Source: Bacteroidales bacterium
GTDB lineage: Bacteria > Bacteroidota > Bacteroidia > Bacteroidales > UBA932
DNA length: 41,860 nucleotides
Direction of reading: 5' to 3'
Assembly: GCA_017535125.1 (NCBI GenBank)
Contig: JAFXUS010000024.1
Location: 1-41,860 of the forward strand
Within the stretch, counting starts at the first letter, position 1, and each line of letters begins with the position of its first letter. The notes under the pieces were generated by a model, which saw only the letters and a list, made by a program, of their open reading frames with translations, was not told the DNA's origin and made no database searches. The translations under genes were made by a program, and so were the position numbers. Shown piece after piece: positions 26,068 to 34,574 of this stretch.

Positions 26068-28983
26068 ATGAAAAGAAGTATTATTGCTGTATTCGCCGGT
26101 TTTCTGCTGGCGCTCTCCGCCCATGCGCAGGTCGTCGTGATGGACTACGATATGTTCGTGAACAACCGGAACATCAAGGTCAAGCTGACCGTGCAGGATG
26201 CGAAGAACGAGGAGCCGCTGCCCTTCGCCACGGTGTACCTGAACCCGCAGGGCGACACGACCATCACCCATTTCGCCCTGTCCGACCAGAAGGGCGAGGT
26301 GGAGCTCGCAGACGTGCCCGTGGGCCGCTACCGGCTGAATGTGGAGTTGATCGGCTACACCCCCTTTGCCAAGGACTACAATTTCCGAAATTACGAAGAG
26401 AACCTGGGCGTGATTAAGTTGGAAGAAAATCCGGAAATCATTGATGCGGCATCCATCACGGCGGTCGGTAATGCCATCGAGGTCCGGCAGGACACGCTGA
26501 TCTACAACGCGGCGGCCTTCCACGTGGGCGACAATGCCATGCTGGAAGACCTGATCAAGAAGATGCCGGGCATGGAAGTGGGCGAGGATGGCAAGGTTAA
26601 GGTCAACGGGAAGGAGGTGGACAAGATCACCGTCGGCGGCAAGACCTTCTTTTTCAATGATCCGACGGCCGCATTGAAGAACATGCCGGCCAAGATTGTG
26701 GACAAGATCAAGGTCGTGGACCAGGAAAACAAGGAGGCGGCCTTCTCCGGCATTGCCTCGCAGGATAGCCGCGAAACGGTCATGGACCTCCAATTAAAAG
26801 AGGAATACAAGCAGGGTTGGTTCGGCAATGCCAAACTGGGCGGCGGCGTCCGTCCGGGCAATGACCCGGACGGTCTGGGTGATAACCGCCACGCGCTGTT
26901 CAACGGCAACCTCATGCTCAGCGGCTACAACGAGCAGGACCAACTGACCATCATGGCAAACGGGCAGAATGCCTCGGATCCAGGAAGCAGCGGTTCCGTG
27001 TTCATTGCCGTCAGTGGCGACACCGACCTGGATGACCTGGACATCATGTCCCTGATTGGCGGGATGAAGACCGCGGCGATGGCCGGCGCCAACCTCAATT
27101 CCGACCGCATCAAGGGGATGGAGTCTACTGCCAGCGTCAGCTACAACTTCTCCGACCAGCTCTCCGGCTACAGTTCCGCGCGCCAGTCCACGCTGGTGGG
27201 CGAAGACCCTCTCTTTACGAACGGGCTGTCCTCCGGCACCAGCCGCAGCCACCGCGTCAACGTCGGCTTCGAGCTGAACCGGAAGGACACCAAGCGTTTC
27301 AGTTTCAACTTCTCGCCCAGCTTCCGCTTCAACACCAGCAGCGGTTCGACCCGCAACCAGTCCGTTACGACCGATGCGGGCGGCACCGAGATCAACGGCA
27401 CTGACGCCGACAAGACATCGAATTCGCGCAGCTTCCAGGCCAACGGCCGCCTCTCCGGTGGCATCAAGAGCTTCGGCAAAGACCGGCGCAGCCTGACGCT
27501 GACCCTCAATTACAATTTCAACCGGAACGAGGGCGAAAGCACGGAGATCTCCCGGACCTGGTACGGCTCCACCGTCACCCCGCGAAATCTCCGCTACGAC
27601 AACAGCGGCAACAACCGGATGCTGTCCGGTAACCTGAGCTACCTGGAGCCCTTCGGGGAGCACTGGGGTCTGGCTGCTATCATCAACCCGATGTGGCAGC
27701 AGCGCAGCAGCGGGAAGGCGGCATTCAATGCTGACGGCTCCGCCAACGACTACTATTCTTCGACTTCCCGTAGCAACTATCTGACGCTGCGCGAAAGCGT
27801 CCAGATGCAGTGGCGCAAGGAGAGTAACCAGTTCTATTTCGGCGTCCAGGTCCACCAGACGCGCAACGAAGTCCGCTCCCGCTCGCTGGGCCGGAACACC
27901 GAAACCGGCATCGGGGAGTGGCTGTATGACTGGTCGCCCTACGTCAGTTTCCGCTACAACACCCAGAGCGGGCACTCCCTGTACGCCTCTTACCAGGGGA
28001 GCACCAATCAGGTGTCCGGCAGCCGGATCTCTCCGGTGCTGGACATCTCCAACCCGCTCCAGATCTCCACGGGCAATGTCTATCTGCGCCCGACCTACTC
28101 GCACCGCGCTTACCTCGACTGGGAATACAATGACAAGAAGACCTTCTCCTACGTGGACGTCTATCTCCTCGGGTATATGACCCAGCGCGGCATCCAGACG
28201 GCTTCGTGGTTCGACCTCGACGGCGTCCGCTACTCCGTGCCGGTCAACACCCGCAAGCCATCCTACGAGATGACCGCATATATCACCTACCGCCAGCCAG
28301 TCGGCAAGGAAAGGCGCCTGACCCTGGGTCTCTCGGGCGAAGCGGCCATCTCGGCCGGCACCAGCTACCAGGCGACGGCCCGGCGGGCGGGGGTGGACCT
28401 GCAGACGTTCGACTACAATGCCTTCATGGCTGATTTCTGGGGCGATGCGAGCGGCAGCCGTTTCTATAGCGGACAGAGCGGCTTCGCGGAGAGCCGGACC
28501 CGCCAGTTTTTGTTCTATGTCGTCCTGAATGCCGAGTACCGGTTGGATCGGTTCTCCGCCAAGCTCGCTGCGATAATGGAGAACGAGCGCAGCACCTATA
28601 GCCTCGATCCCTCCGCCAACACGAATTACTGGTCGTTCGAGCCCCGGATGGAACTGATTTATGAAACCCTCCACGGCTGGGAGTTCAAGACGGATGCGTC
28701 CTACCACATGTTCCGGGGCTACTCTCCCGGCTATAATGACCCGTACTGCCTGTGGAACTTCTCGGTCAGCAAGAACATCAAGGCGTTCACGCTGAGCCTG
28801 GGCATTTCGGACATCCTGAACCAGGAGCGTACCCTGCGGCGCAATATCAATGCCGAATACGTCGAAGACACGCGGAGCCTCATCATGGGCCGCTACGCGA
28901 TGTTCTCCGTCAAGTGGAGCTTCGGCAAGATGAACCCCGCCAAGAACGCTCGTGTACAGAATGCGATGTACAACATGATGTAA
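26068..28983 (+). CDS. Outer-membrane TonB-receptor-like barrel protein (OMP_b-brl_3 type)
   Basis: 971 residues. Signal peptide MKRSIIAVFAGFLLALSAHA/Q. Carboxypeptidase-regulatory-like domain about 30-115 (VKLTVQDAKNEEPLPFATVYL, LADVPVGRYRLNVELIGYTPF). Plug-like domain about 130-235 (YNAAAFHVGDNAMLEDLIKKMPGMEVGEDGKVKVNGKEVDKITVGGKTFFFNDP, AALKNMPAKIVDKIKVVDQ). The rest is a large barrel. The ordering without a recognisable TonB box matches the non-SusC 'outer membrane beta-barrel family' proteins. It lies 25 bases after the M56-TonB gene with no intervening terminator or promoter, so it is probably the output of the BlaI/M56 switch. Cargo or function is not visible. Confidence 0.88.
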   Translation: MKRSIIAVFAGFLLALSAHAQVVVMDYDMFVNNRNIKVKLTVQDAKNEEPLPFATVYLNPQGDTTITHFALSDQKGEVELADVPVGRYRLNVELIGYTPFAKDYNFRNYEENLGVIKLEENPEIIDAASITAVGNAIEVRQDTLIYNAAAFHVGDNAMLEDLIKKMPGMEVGEDGKVKVNGKEVDKITVGGKTFFFNDPTAALKNMPAKIVDKIKVVDQENKEAAFSGIASQDSRETVMDLQLKEEYKQGWFGNAKLGGGVRPGNDPDGLGDNRHALFNGNLMLSGYNEQDQLTIMANGQNASDPGSSGSVFIAVSGDTDLDDLDIMSLIGGMKTAAMAGANLNSDRIKGMESTASVSYNFSDQLSGYSSARQSTLVGEDPLFTNGLSSGTSRSHRVNVGFELNRKDTKRFSFNFSPSFRFNTSSGSTRNQSVTTDAGGTEINGTDADKTSNSRSFQANGRLSGGIKSFGKDRRSLTLTLNYNFNRNEGESTEISRTWYGSTVTPRNLRYDNSGNNRMLSGNLSYLEPFGEHWGLAAIINPMWQQRSSGKAAFNADGSANDYYSSTSRSNYLTLRESVQMQWRKESNQFYFGVQVHQTRNEVRSRSLGRNTETGIGEWLYDWSPYVSFRYNTQSGHSLYASYQGSTNQVSGSRISPVLDISNPLQISTGNVYLRPTYSHRAYLDWEYNDKKTFSYVDVYLLGYMTQRGIQTASWFDLDGVRYSVPVNTRKPSYEMTAYITYRQPVGKERRLTLGLSGEAAISAGTSYQATARRAGVDLQTFDYNAFMADFWGDASGSRFYSGQSGFAESRTRQFLFYVVLNAEYRLDRFSAKLAAIMENERSTYSLDPSANTNYWSFEPRMELIYETLHGWEFKTDASYHMFRGYSPGYNDPYCLWNFSVSKNIKAFTLSLGISDILNQERTLRRNINAEYVEDTRSLIMGRYAMFSVKWSFGKMNPAKNARVQNAMYNMM

Positions 28984-28987
28984 AGGC

Positions 28988-29020
28988 TTTTGCAAATCCC
29001 GCTGAAAATGTGTAAATTCG
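28988..29020 (+). promoter_or_regulatory. Promoter of the phosphofructokinase gene
   Basis: -33 TTTTG (28988-28992), 20-bp spacer, -7 TAAATTCG (29013-29020), a one-base variant of TAnnTTTG. Leader of about 35 bases to the ATG at 29062. Confidence 0.6.
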
Positions 29021-29061
29021 CAAGATTTATTGAAAGTCAAATCAGTTAGTATATCACGAAT

Positions 29062-30291
29062 ATGAAAGATTCCATCATCATCCTTTGCGGTGGCGGCCCC
29101 GCTCCGGGCATGAACACCGTGGTTTGCTCCGTGGCCAAGACCTTCCTGGCCGGCGGTTATCGTGTCATCGGCCTTCACGGCGGTTACAGCGGCCTGTTCA
29201 GCAAGACCCCGCGCACCGAAGACCTCGACTTCTTCAAGGCTGACGCATACTTCAACCGCGGCGGCTCCTACCTCCAGATGAGCCGTTTCAAACCCACGGA
29301 CAAGGATTTTGAGGAGAACTTCAACCTGGGCCTGTTCCAGGACAACAACATCAAGCTTCTCGTGACCGTCGGCGGCGACGACACCGCCTCCACGGCCAAC
29401 CGCATCGCGAAGTTCCTGGAAGCCAAGCAGTATCCCATCAAGAACATCCACGTTCCGAAGACGATCGACAACGACCTTCCGCTGCCGAACAACGCCCCGA
29501 CCTTCGGCTTCAACTCCGCCAAGGACGAAGGCGCGCACATCGCCCGCACCGTGTATGAGGATGCCCGCACTTCCGGCAACTGGCTGCTCATCAGCGCCAT
29601 GGGACGCAGCGCCGGCCACCTGGCCCTGGGTATCGGCGAGGCGACGCACGCTCCGATGACCATCATCCCGGAGATGTTCAACAAGACGGAGATCACCATC
29701 GACAAGATCGTCAAGCTGACCCTTTCCGCCATCATCAAGCGCAGCATCCTCGGCATCGGTTACGGTACCGTGGTGGTCGCCGAAGGCGTGTTCCACGACC
29801 TGGCCGACGAGGACATCAAGGCCGCCGGTATCCATATGACCTATGATGAGCACGGCCACCCCGAGCTCGGCAAGATCTCCAAGGCGGTGCTCTTCAACGA
29901 GCTGCTGGAGAAGGAGATGAAGAAGGTCGGCCTGAAGGCCAAGACCCGTCCGGTGGAGATCGGCTACGACGTCCGCTGCCAGGATCCGATCGGCTTCGAC
30001 CTGACCTACTGCTCCGAACTCGCCATGGGCGTGTACGAGCTGTTCAAGAAGGGCGAGACCGGCTGCATGGTGTACGTGGATGCGTTCGGCAACGCCAAGC
30101 CGCTCTACCTGCACGACCTGCAGAACGCCGAGGGCAAGATTCCGCCGCGCCGCGTCGATATCGACGGCGGTATCGCCCAGAACTACTACAACTTCATCTG
30201 CCATTTCATCACCCCGGCAGACTACGAAGCCGCGAAGAAGTTCGTCCCCAACCCGGAGGCGTACGACTTCAAGAAGATCCTGAACTGGTAA
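29062..30291 (+). CDS. pfp: 6-phosphofructokinase, pyrophosphate-type
   Basis: 409 residues. Interconverts fructose-6-phosphate and fructose-1,6-bisphosphate. The phosphoryl-donor motif is GGDDT (104-108) rather than GGDGS, and the substrate motif is PKTIDND (K133) rather than PGTIDND. Both Asp107 and Lys133 are the established markers of PPi-dependent enzymes, so the donor is probably pyrophosphate and the step reversible. N-terminal CGGGPAPGMNTV is the nucleotide/phosphate loop; MGRSAGHLALG is the F6P-binding MGR motif. Single-gene transcript: own promoter upstream, strong terminator downstream. Donor choice is inferred from residues, not shown. Confidence 0.94.
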   Translation: MKDSIIILCGGGPAPGMNTVVCSVAKTFLAGGYRVIGLHGGYSGLFSKTPRTEDLDFFKADAYFNRGGSYLQMSRFKPTDKDFEENFNLGLFQDNNIKLLVTVGGDDTASTANRIAKFLEAKQYPIKNIHVPKTIDNDLPLPNNAPTFGFNSAKDEGAHIARTVYEDARTSGNWLLISAMGRSAGHLALGIGEATHAPMTIIPEMFNKTEITIDKIVKLTLSAIIKRSILGIGYGTVVVAEGVFHDLADEDIKAAGIHMTYDEHGHPELGKISKAVLFNELLEKEMKKVGLKAKTRPVEIGYDVRCQDPIGFDLTYCSELAMGVYELFKKGETGCMVYVDAFGNAKPLYLHDLQNAEGKIPPRRVDIDGGIAQNYYNFICHFITPADYEAAKKFVPNPEAYDFKKILNW

Positions 30292-30301
30292 TCAGCATAG
30301 C

Positions 30302-30342
30302 AAAAAAGAAGGGCTCCGCAATTTGCGGAGCCCTTCTTTTTT
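30302..30342. terminator. Bidirectional terminator between pfp and the 5'-nucleotidase gene
   Basis: Perfect 19-bp stem (AAAAAAGAAGGGCTCCGCA, loop ATT, and its complement) with A/T tracts at both ends. It lies 11 bases after the pfp stop and 11 bases from the convergent 5'-nucleotidase stop. Confidence 0.95.
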
Positions 30343-30352
30343 GCAGACTTCG

Positions 30353-31792
30353 TCATTTCGTCGAAATGCTCTGGAACACGCGCTGGGCGCCGGTGTAGTC
30401 GATGGTGCCCTTGTGCTCGAGGTATTCCTGGATGACGGAAGCGGTGGTGCGGTTGAGGTTGCGGCCCTGGTCCTTGCGCGGAGAAACCGCGATGGCGGCC
30501 GTATAGCTGTTGGTCACGACCTGATAGGTCTTCTTGAGGTCGAACTTGCTGCCGTCCGGGTTGGTGATCTTGAGGTCCTTGATCTTGGTGTTGTCCTTCT
30601 TGTCAAGGATGACGTTGCAGACGATGCCGCTGACCTTCGGGAAGCCGTACTCGATATCAGCATAATGCGTGGCGATGAGCATGTCCTTGAGCTCCTGGCC
30701 GGTCAGCTGGAACTGGACGACGTCGTTGCCGAAAGGATCGAGGCGCAGCACGTCACTGACCGTGAACGGACCGGCCGGGAGGTAGTCGTAGCGGACGCCG
30801 CCGGTGTTGGTGAAGGCGATGTCGGAGCCCGTTTCCGCGCGCCAGGCGTCGGTCATCATGCAGCCGAGCTCCTCGTAGGTGGTCATCGGGGCGGAAAGCG
30901 TGGCGAGCACGCGCTGGAAAGCGGGGTTGTCGCTGAAATAGCGGACCATTTCGGCGACGATCTTGTTCTGCTTGGGATAGCCGGCCACCTCGATGTTCTT
31001 GGCCTGGCGGTCGATGACCTTGCCGTTCTCGACGGTCAGGGTGATGAAGGTGACGCGCTCGAGGCGGTTGATGTCCTGGGTGACCATGACGTTGTTGTGG
31101 ATCTCGCCGCCGGCCACCTGGGTGTGGGAGTGACCGCCGATGATGAGGTCAGCCCAGGGTACGTACTGGGACAGCTCGACGTCTTGCTCGTAGCCGATAT
31201 GGGTCAGCAGGATGACCACGTCGCTCTCGTCACGGAGCCATTTGTACTCCTGAAGCGTTTCCTCGACGGGGGTGAAGAGAATATCCGCGACGTTGTCGGG
31301 ATGGGTGTCCGGATGCCCGGCGGGGCCTACCTGGGTGGCGCCGATCACGGCGACACGCAATTCATTGACGAAGAATACCTTATAGGGAAGCACATTGATG
31401 CCCCACTTCGGATCCGGGATGATATTGCAGGCGAGATACGGGAAATTGGACAGGTTGATCAGCCTGGCGAGATTGGCCTGGCCGCCGTCGTATTCGTGGT
31501 TGCCCAGGGTGGTGGCGTCGAAGCCGATCTGGTTCATCAGGGCCACCATCGGATAGGCGGGAATCTCATAGAGGTCATTCAGCGGTTCGCCGGTGCGGTT
31601 GTCACCGGCGGAGAAGATCAGCAGCTCGGGATAAATGGCGCGCAGGCTGTCGATGACGGCGGCAAACTGCGGGAAGTTCTCGATCTTTGCGTGCATGTCG
31701 TTGACGGAGACGATGTGGATCTCCTTCTTCTCCGCAAAGGCCGCGGAAGCGAGCAGGCAGGCCGCGGCGAGAGTCAGTAAAAGTTTCTTCAT
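30353..31792 (-). CDS. Exported 5'-nucleotidase / bifunctional metallophosphatase
   Basis: 479 residues from the ATG at 31792 (MKKLLLTLAAACLLASAAFA signal peptide); a longer frame upstream runs into the preceding small gene and is rejected. N-terminal calcineurin-type metallophosphatase motifs: NDMHA (D32, H34), AGD (D64), GNHE (98-100), LTHIGYE, GGHSH. C-terminal 5_nucleotid_C domain about 300-450 (FTNTGGVRYDYLPAGPFTVSDVLRLDPFGNDVVQFQLTGQEL). Likely hydrolyses extracellular nucleotides to nucleosides in the periplasm or at the surface. TAATG overlap with the small beta-grasp-like gene upstream, with which it appears translationally coupled. Confidence 0.93.
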   Translation of the reverse strand: MKKLLLTLAAACLLASAAFAEKKEIHIVSVNDMHAKIENFPQFAAVIDSLRAIYPELLIFSAGDNRTGEPLNDLYEIPAYPMVALMNQIGFDATTLGNHEYDGGQANLARLINLSNFPYLACNIIPDPKWGINVLPYKVFFVNELRVAVIGATQVGPAGHPDTHPDNVADILFTPVEETLQEYKWLRDESDVVILLTHIGYEQDVELSQYVPWADLIIGGHSHTQVAGGEIHNNVMVTQDINRLERVTFITLTVENGKVIDRQAKNIEVAGYPKQNKIVAEMVRYFSDNPAFQRVLATLSAPMTTYEELGCMMTDAWRAETGSDIAFTNTGGVRYDYLPAGPFTVSDVLRLDPFGNDVVQFQLTGQELKDMLIATHYADIEYGFPKVSGIVCNVILDKKDNTKIKDLKITNPDGSKFDLKKTYQVVTNSYTAAIAVSPRKDQGRNLNRTTASVIQEYLEHKGTIDYTGAQRVFQSISTK

Positions 31793-31992
31793 TATTGTAC
31801 CTTGAATTTGATGATTTGTCCTTCGCGAAGCGGTGCGTCCAGGCCGATTTCGTGCCCGTAGGCATCCTGGATGCGGCCGCGCTTGAGCCATGACTGGGAC
31901 AGGCGCCGCCGGACGAGATAGCGCAGCACGGCGTGTTGGGCCTGCGCGCCTTCGAAAATCTCGATCTTCGTACGGTTGACGGTTACGTTCAT
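31792..31992 (-). CDS. Small conserved protein, possibly beta-grasp (ThiS/MoaD-like) fold
   Basis: 66 residues. Starts with a short strand pair (MNVTVNRTKIEIFEGAQAQHAVLRYL) and ends with GLDAPLREGQIIKFKVQ, an arrangement like small sulfur-carrier-like beta-grasp proteins, but without the C-terminal GG needed for thiocarboxylation. It could therefore be a structural or binding version. The reading frame ends in a one-base overlap with the 5'-nucleotidase ATG and begins three bases after trpB, so it is certainly part of the operon. Fold assignment is a guess from pattern. Confidence 0.6.
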   Translation of the reverse strand: MNVTVNRTKIEIFEGAQAQHAVLRYLVRRRLSQSWLKRGRIQDAYGHEIGLDAPLREGQIIKFKVQ

Positions 31993-31995
31993 ATC

Positions 31996-33309
31996 CTATT
32001 CACCCGTGTTGGCCATGGTGCCGGAGATGTACTGGTCGTAGGCGGTCATGTCCACGAGGCCGTGACCGGAGAGGTTGAAGAGGATGACTTTCTCTTCGCC
32101 GGTCTCCTTGCACTTGTTGGCTTCGTTGATGGCTGCCGCGATGGCGTGGCAGGACTCCGGGGCCGGGATGATACCTTCTGCCTGCGCAAAGAGCGTGCCT
32201 GCGGCGAAGGAGTCCAGCTGGCGGATGTCCGTGGCCTCGATGAGGCCGTCCTTGAGGAGCTGGGACACGATGGCGCCGGCGCCGTGGTAGCGGAGGCCGC
32301 CCGCATGGATGTTGGCGGGACGGAAGTCGTGGCCGAGGGAGAACATCGGGATCAGCGGGGTGTAACCGCTCTCGTCGCCGAAGTCATACATGAACTTGCC
32401 GTGGGTGAGCTTCGGGCAGGATGCGGGCTCCGCGGCGATGAAACGCGTCTTCTTCTCGCCGGACAGGTTGTGGCGCAGGAAAGGATAGGCGAGGCCGCTG
32501 AAGTTGGATCCGCCGCCGAAGCAGGCGATGACGATGTCGGGGTATTCGCCCGCCATGGCCATCTGTTTCTCGGCCTCCAGGCCGATGACGGTCTGGTGCA
32601 GGCACACGTGGTTGAGCACGGAGCCCAGAAGGTATTTGCAGTTCGGGGTGCTCATCGCGAGCTCGACCGCCTCGGAGATGGCGGTGCCGAGCGAACCCTG
32701 GTGGTTCGGATCGGCGGTCAGGATGTCCTTGCCGGCGCGGGTGGACATCGACGGCGACGGCGTCACGAGGGCGTCGAAGACCTGCATGATGCTGCGGCGG
32801 TAGGGCTTCTGCTCATAGCTGATCTTGACCTGATAGACGGCACAGTCGAGGCCGTAGAGCTTGGCGGCGTAGGAGAGGGCCGCGCCCCACTGGCCGGCGC
32901 CCGTCTCCGTGGTCACGTTGGTCACGCCCTGCTGCTTGCAGTAGTAGGCCTGCGGGATGGCGGAATTGAGCTTGTGGGAACCCAGCGGGTTCACGCTCTC
33001 GTTCTTGAAGTAGATATGGGCCGGGGTACCGAGGGCCTCCTCGAGGCCGTAGGCGCGCACGAGCGGCGTGCAGCGGTAGTAGGCGTATTTCTCGCGCACT
33101 TCCGCGGGGATGTCGATCCAGCGGTCGGTCTGGTTCACTTCCTGATTGGCGCATTCTTCGGCGAAGAGGGGATAGAGGTCTTCGGCCTTGATGGGCTCCT
33201 TGGTGCCGGGGTTGAGCATCGGCTGCGGCTTGTTGACCATGTCAGCCTGAATGTTGTACCATTGGGTAGGAATCTCGGACTCCGGGAGAATGAATCTCTT
33301 CTGCTTCAT
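31996..33309 (-). CDS. trpB: TrpB2-type PLP-dependent tryptophan synthase beta-like enzyme
   Basis: 437 residues. PLP lysine K113 in NPLGSHKLNSA; catalytic glutamate region TTETGAGQWG (135-142); phosphate-binding CFGGGSNFSG. The N-terminal extension MKQKRFILPESEIPTQWYNIQADM is diagnostic of the TrpB2 branch, which makes tryptophan from indole (or O-phosphoserine) and serine without the usual TrpA contact residues. No trpA or other trp gene is adjacent. It lies 22 bases after the threonine aldolase gene, so an indole-salvage or amino-acid role alongside a Gly/Thr enzyme is plausible. Confidence 0.94.
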   Translation of the reverse strand: MKQKRFILPESEIPTQWYNIQADMVNKPQPMLNPGTKEPIKAEDLYPLFAEECANQEVNQTDRWIDIPAEVREKYAYYRCTPLVRAYGLEEALGTPAHIYFKNESVNPLGSHKLNSAIPQAYYCKQQGVTNVTTETGAGQWGAALSYAAKLYGLDCAVYQVKISYEQKPYRRSIMQVFDALVTPSPSMSTRAGKDILTADPNHQGSLGTAISEAVELAMSTPNCKYLLGSVLNHVCLHQTVIGLEAEKQMAMAGEYPDIVIACFGGGSNFSGLAYPFLRHNLSGEKKTRFIAAEPASCPKLTHGKFMYDFGDESGYTPLIPMFSLGHDFRPANIHAGGLRYHGAGAIVSQLLKDGLIEATDIRQLDSFAAGTLFAQAEGIIPAPESCHAIAAAINEANKCKETGEEKVILFNLSGHGLVDMTAYDQYISGTMANTGE

Positions 33310-33331
33310 AAGTAGTTGTCTTATAATTGGT

Positions 33332-34369
33332 TTATATATTCTTGTCTATGTATGCCTCCAGGTCGTCGATGGCGCTGTCCGGCGTGGCCCAGCTGGTGCA
33401 GAAGCGGATGGCGACGTGGCTGTCGTCCACGGTCTGCCACGGCTCGAAGCCGAAGGCGGTCTCAAAGCGGGCGACGGCGTCCTTGGAAAGGATGGGGAAT
33501 ACCTGGTTGGTGGTGTTCTCCACGAGGAAGGGGACGCCCTTGCGGGCGAATGCGGCCCGGATGCGGTCGGCCAGGCGGTCCGCCTTGCGGGCCAGCTGGA
33601 AATAGAGCCCCTTGTTCATCAGCACTTCGTACTGGATGCCGAGCAGGCGTCCTTTGGCGAGCATGCCGCCGTTCTGCTTGATGAAATAGCGGAAATCGTC
33701 CGAGAGGCGCGTGTTGGTGAAGACGACGGCTTCGCCGAACAGGGCCCCCTGCTTGGTGCCGCCGATGTAGAAGACGTCGCACAGGCGGGGCAGGTCCTTG
33801 GGCAGGACGTTGCAGCCGGAGGCTTCCAGGCCGTAGCCGAGGCGGGCGCCGTCGATGAAGAGGGGGATCTCCCATTCCGTGCACACGGCGTGCAGGTCCG
33901 CCAGCTCCTGCTTGGTGTAGATGGTCCCGAGCTCCGTCGGGAAAGAGATATAGACCATTCCGGGCTGCACCATGTGCTCGCGGCTGAAGTCGCGCTGGTG
34001 CGCTTCCAGCGCCTCGCGCACCTGTCCCGCGGAGATCTTGCCGTCGGGGGCGGGGAGGGCGAGGATCTTGTGGCCGCTGTGCTCCACGGCGCCGGTCTCA
34101 TGGACGTTGATGTGCGCGCTGGCCGCGCAGAGCACGCCCTGGTGCGGCCGGAGCAGGGAAGCGATGACGGTGGCATTGGTCTGCGTGCCGCCGACCAGGA
34201 AATGGACGTCGGCGTCCGGGCAGTCGAAGACGAAGCGGATCATCTCGGCCGCTTTCGCGCAATGGGGATCTTCCCCGTAGCCGGGGGTCTGCTCCAGGTT
34301 TGTCGCCTGAAGGGCCTCGAGGATCTGCGGACAGCATCCTTCCAGGTAGTCGCTTTCGAAGTGGAACAT
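33332..34369 (-). CDS. ltaE: Low-specificity L-threonine aldolase (beta-eliminating lyase family)
   Basis: 345 residues, fold-type I PLP enzyme cleaving threonine/allo-threonine to glycine and acetaldehyde. Schiff-base lysine K206 in FYIGGTKQGALFGEAVVF; PLP-ring aspartate D173 in LFIDGARLGYGL; early NYxxG-like segment FESDYLEGCCPQIL and GYGEDPHC. C-terminal domain WQTVDDSHVAIRFCTSWATP. First gene of the minus-strand unit ltaE > trpB > small protein > 5'-nucleotidase. Probable -7 box on the minus strand is TACCTTGC (34408-34401), a weaker variant. Confidence 0.93.
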   Translation of the reverse strand: MFHFESDYLEGCCPQILEALQATNLEQTPGYGEDPHCAKAAEMIRFVFDCPDADVHFLVGGTQTNATVIASLLRPHQGVLCAASAHINVHETGAVEHSGHKILALPAPDGKISAGQVREALEAHQRDFSREHMVQPGMVYISFPTELGTIYTKQELADLHAVCTEWEIPLFIDGARLGYGLEASGCNVLPKDLPRLCDVFYIGGTKQGALFGEAVVFTNTRLSDDFRYFIKQNGGMLAKGRLLGIQYEVLMNKGLYFQLARKADRLADRIRAAFARKGVPFLVENTTNQVFPILSKDAVARFETAFGFEPWQTVDDSHVAIRFCTSWATPDSAIDDLEAYIDKNI

Positions 34370-34421
34370 TAGGTGCTACCTAACTAAACGTGTATTCTTT
34401 GCAAGGTAAGAAAAAAAACGA

Positions 34422-34451
34422 TTGAATATACCCGGGGAATGATTATTTTTG
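34422..34451 (+). promoter_or_regulatory. Promoter in the ltaE/ybaK divergent intergenic region
   Basis: -33 TTG (34422-34424), 19-bp spacer, -7 TATTTTTG (34444-34451). It lies 123 bases upstream of the ybaK ATG, with a terminator-like hairpin in between. Confidence 0.7.
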
Positions 34452-34471
34452 TTGCAATTGCGGTGGAAACG

Positions 34472-34503
34472 AAAAAGGCCGCGATTCGCATCGCAGCCTT
34501 TTC
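34472..34503 (+). terminator. Terminator-like hairpin in the ybaK leader (attenuator or end of a short RNA)
   Basis: AAAAAGGC-C-GCGAT, loop TCGC, ATCGC-A-GCCTTTTT: a stem of about 13 bp with one mismatch and a T run. It lies roughly 15-20 bases after the predicted transcription start, so RNA from the 34444 promoter would form it at once. Downstream, AATGAAAATCTATTCGGTTTAA (split here by position 34528-34549) can encode a six-residue peptide, MKIYSV. Confidence 0.6.
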
Positions 34504-34574
34504 GCAATTCTAACCAAAATTATTAACCAATGAAAATCTATTCGGTTTAACTATATTGCAAGCACCGTGCCAAA

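Noticed and set aside
18860..30204. Very long open frames antisense to the two outer-membrane barrel genes and to pfp (up to more than 1000 codons).
   Set aside because: They result from high GC and biased third positions of the real genes; their translations are low-complexity Val/Asp/Glu/Gly/Ala-rich, have no domains, and lack promoters.
30357..30365. A fifth TTCGTCGAA site.
   Set aside because: It lies at the 3' end of the 5'-nucleotidase coding region, as a single copy without a 20-21-bp partner, so it is probably chance.
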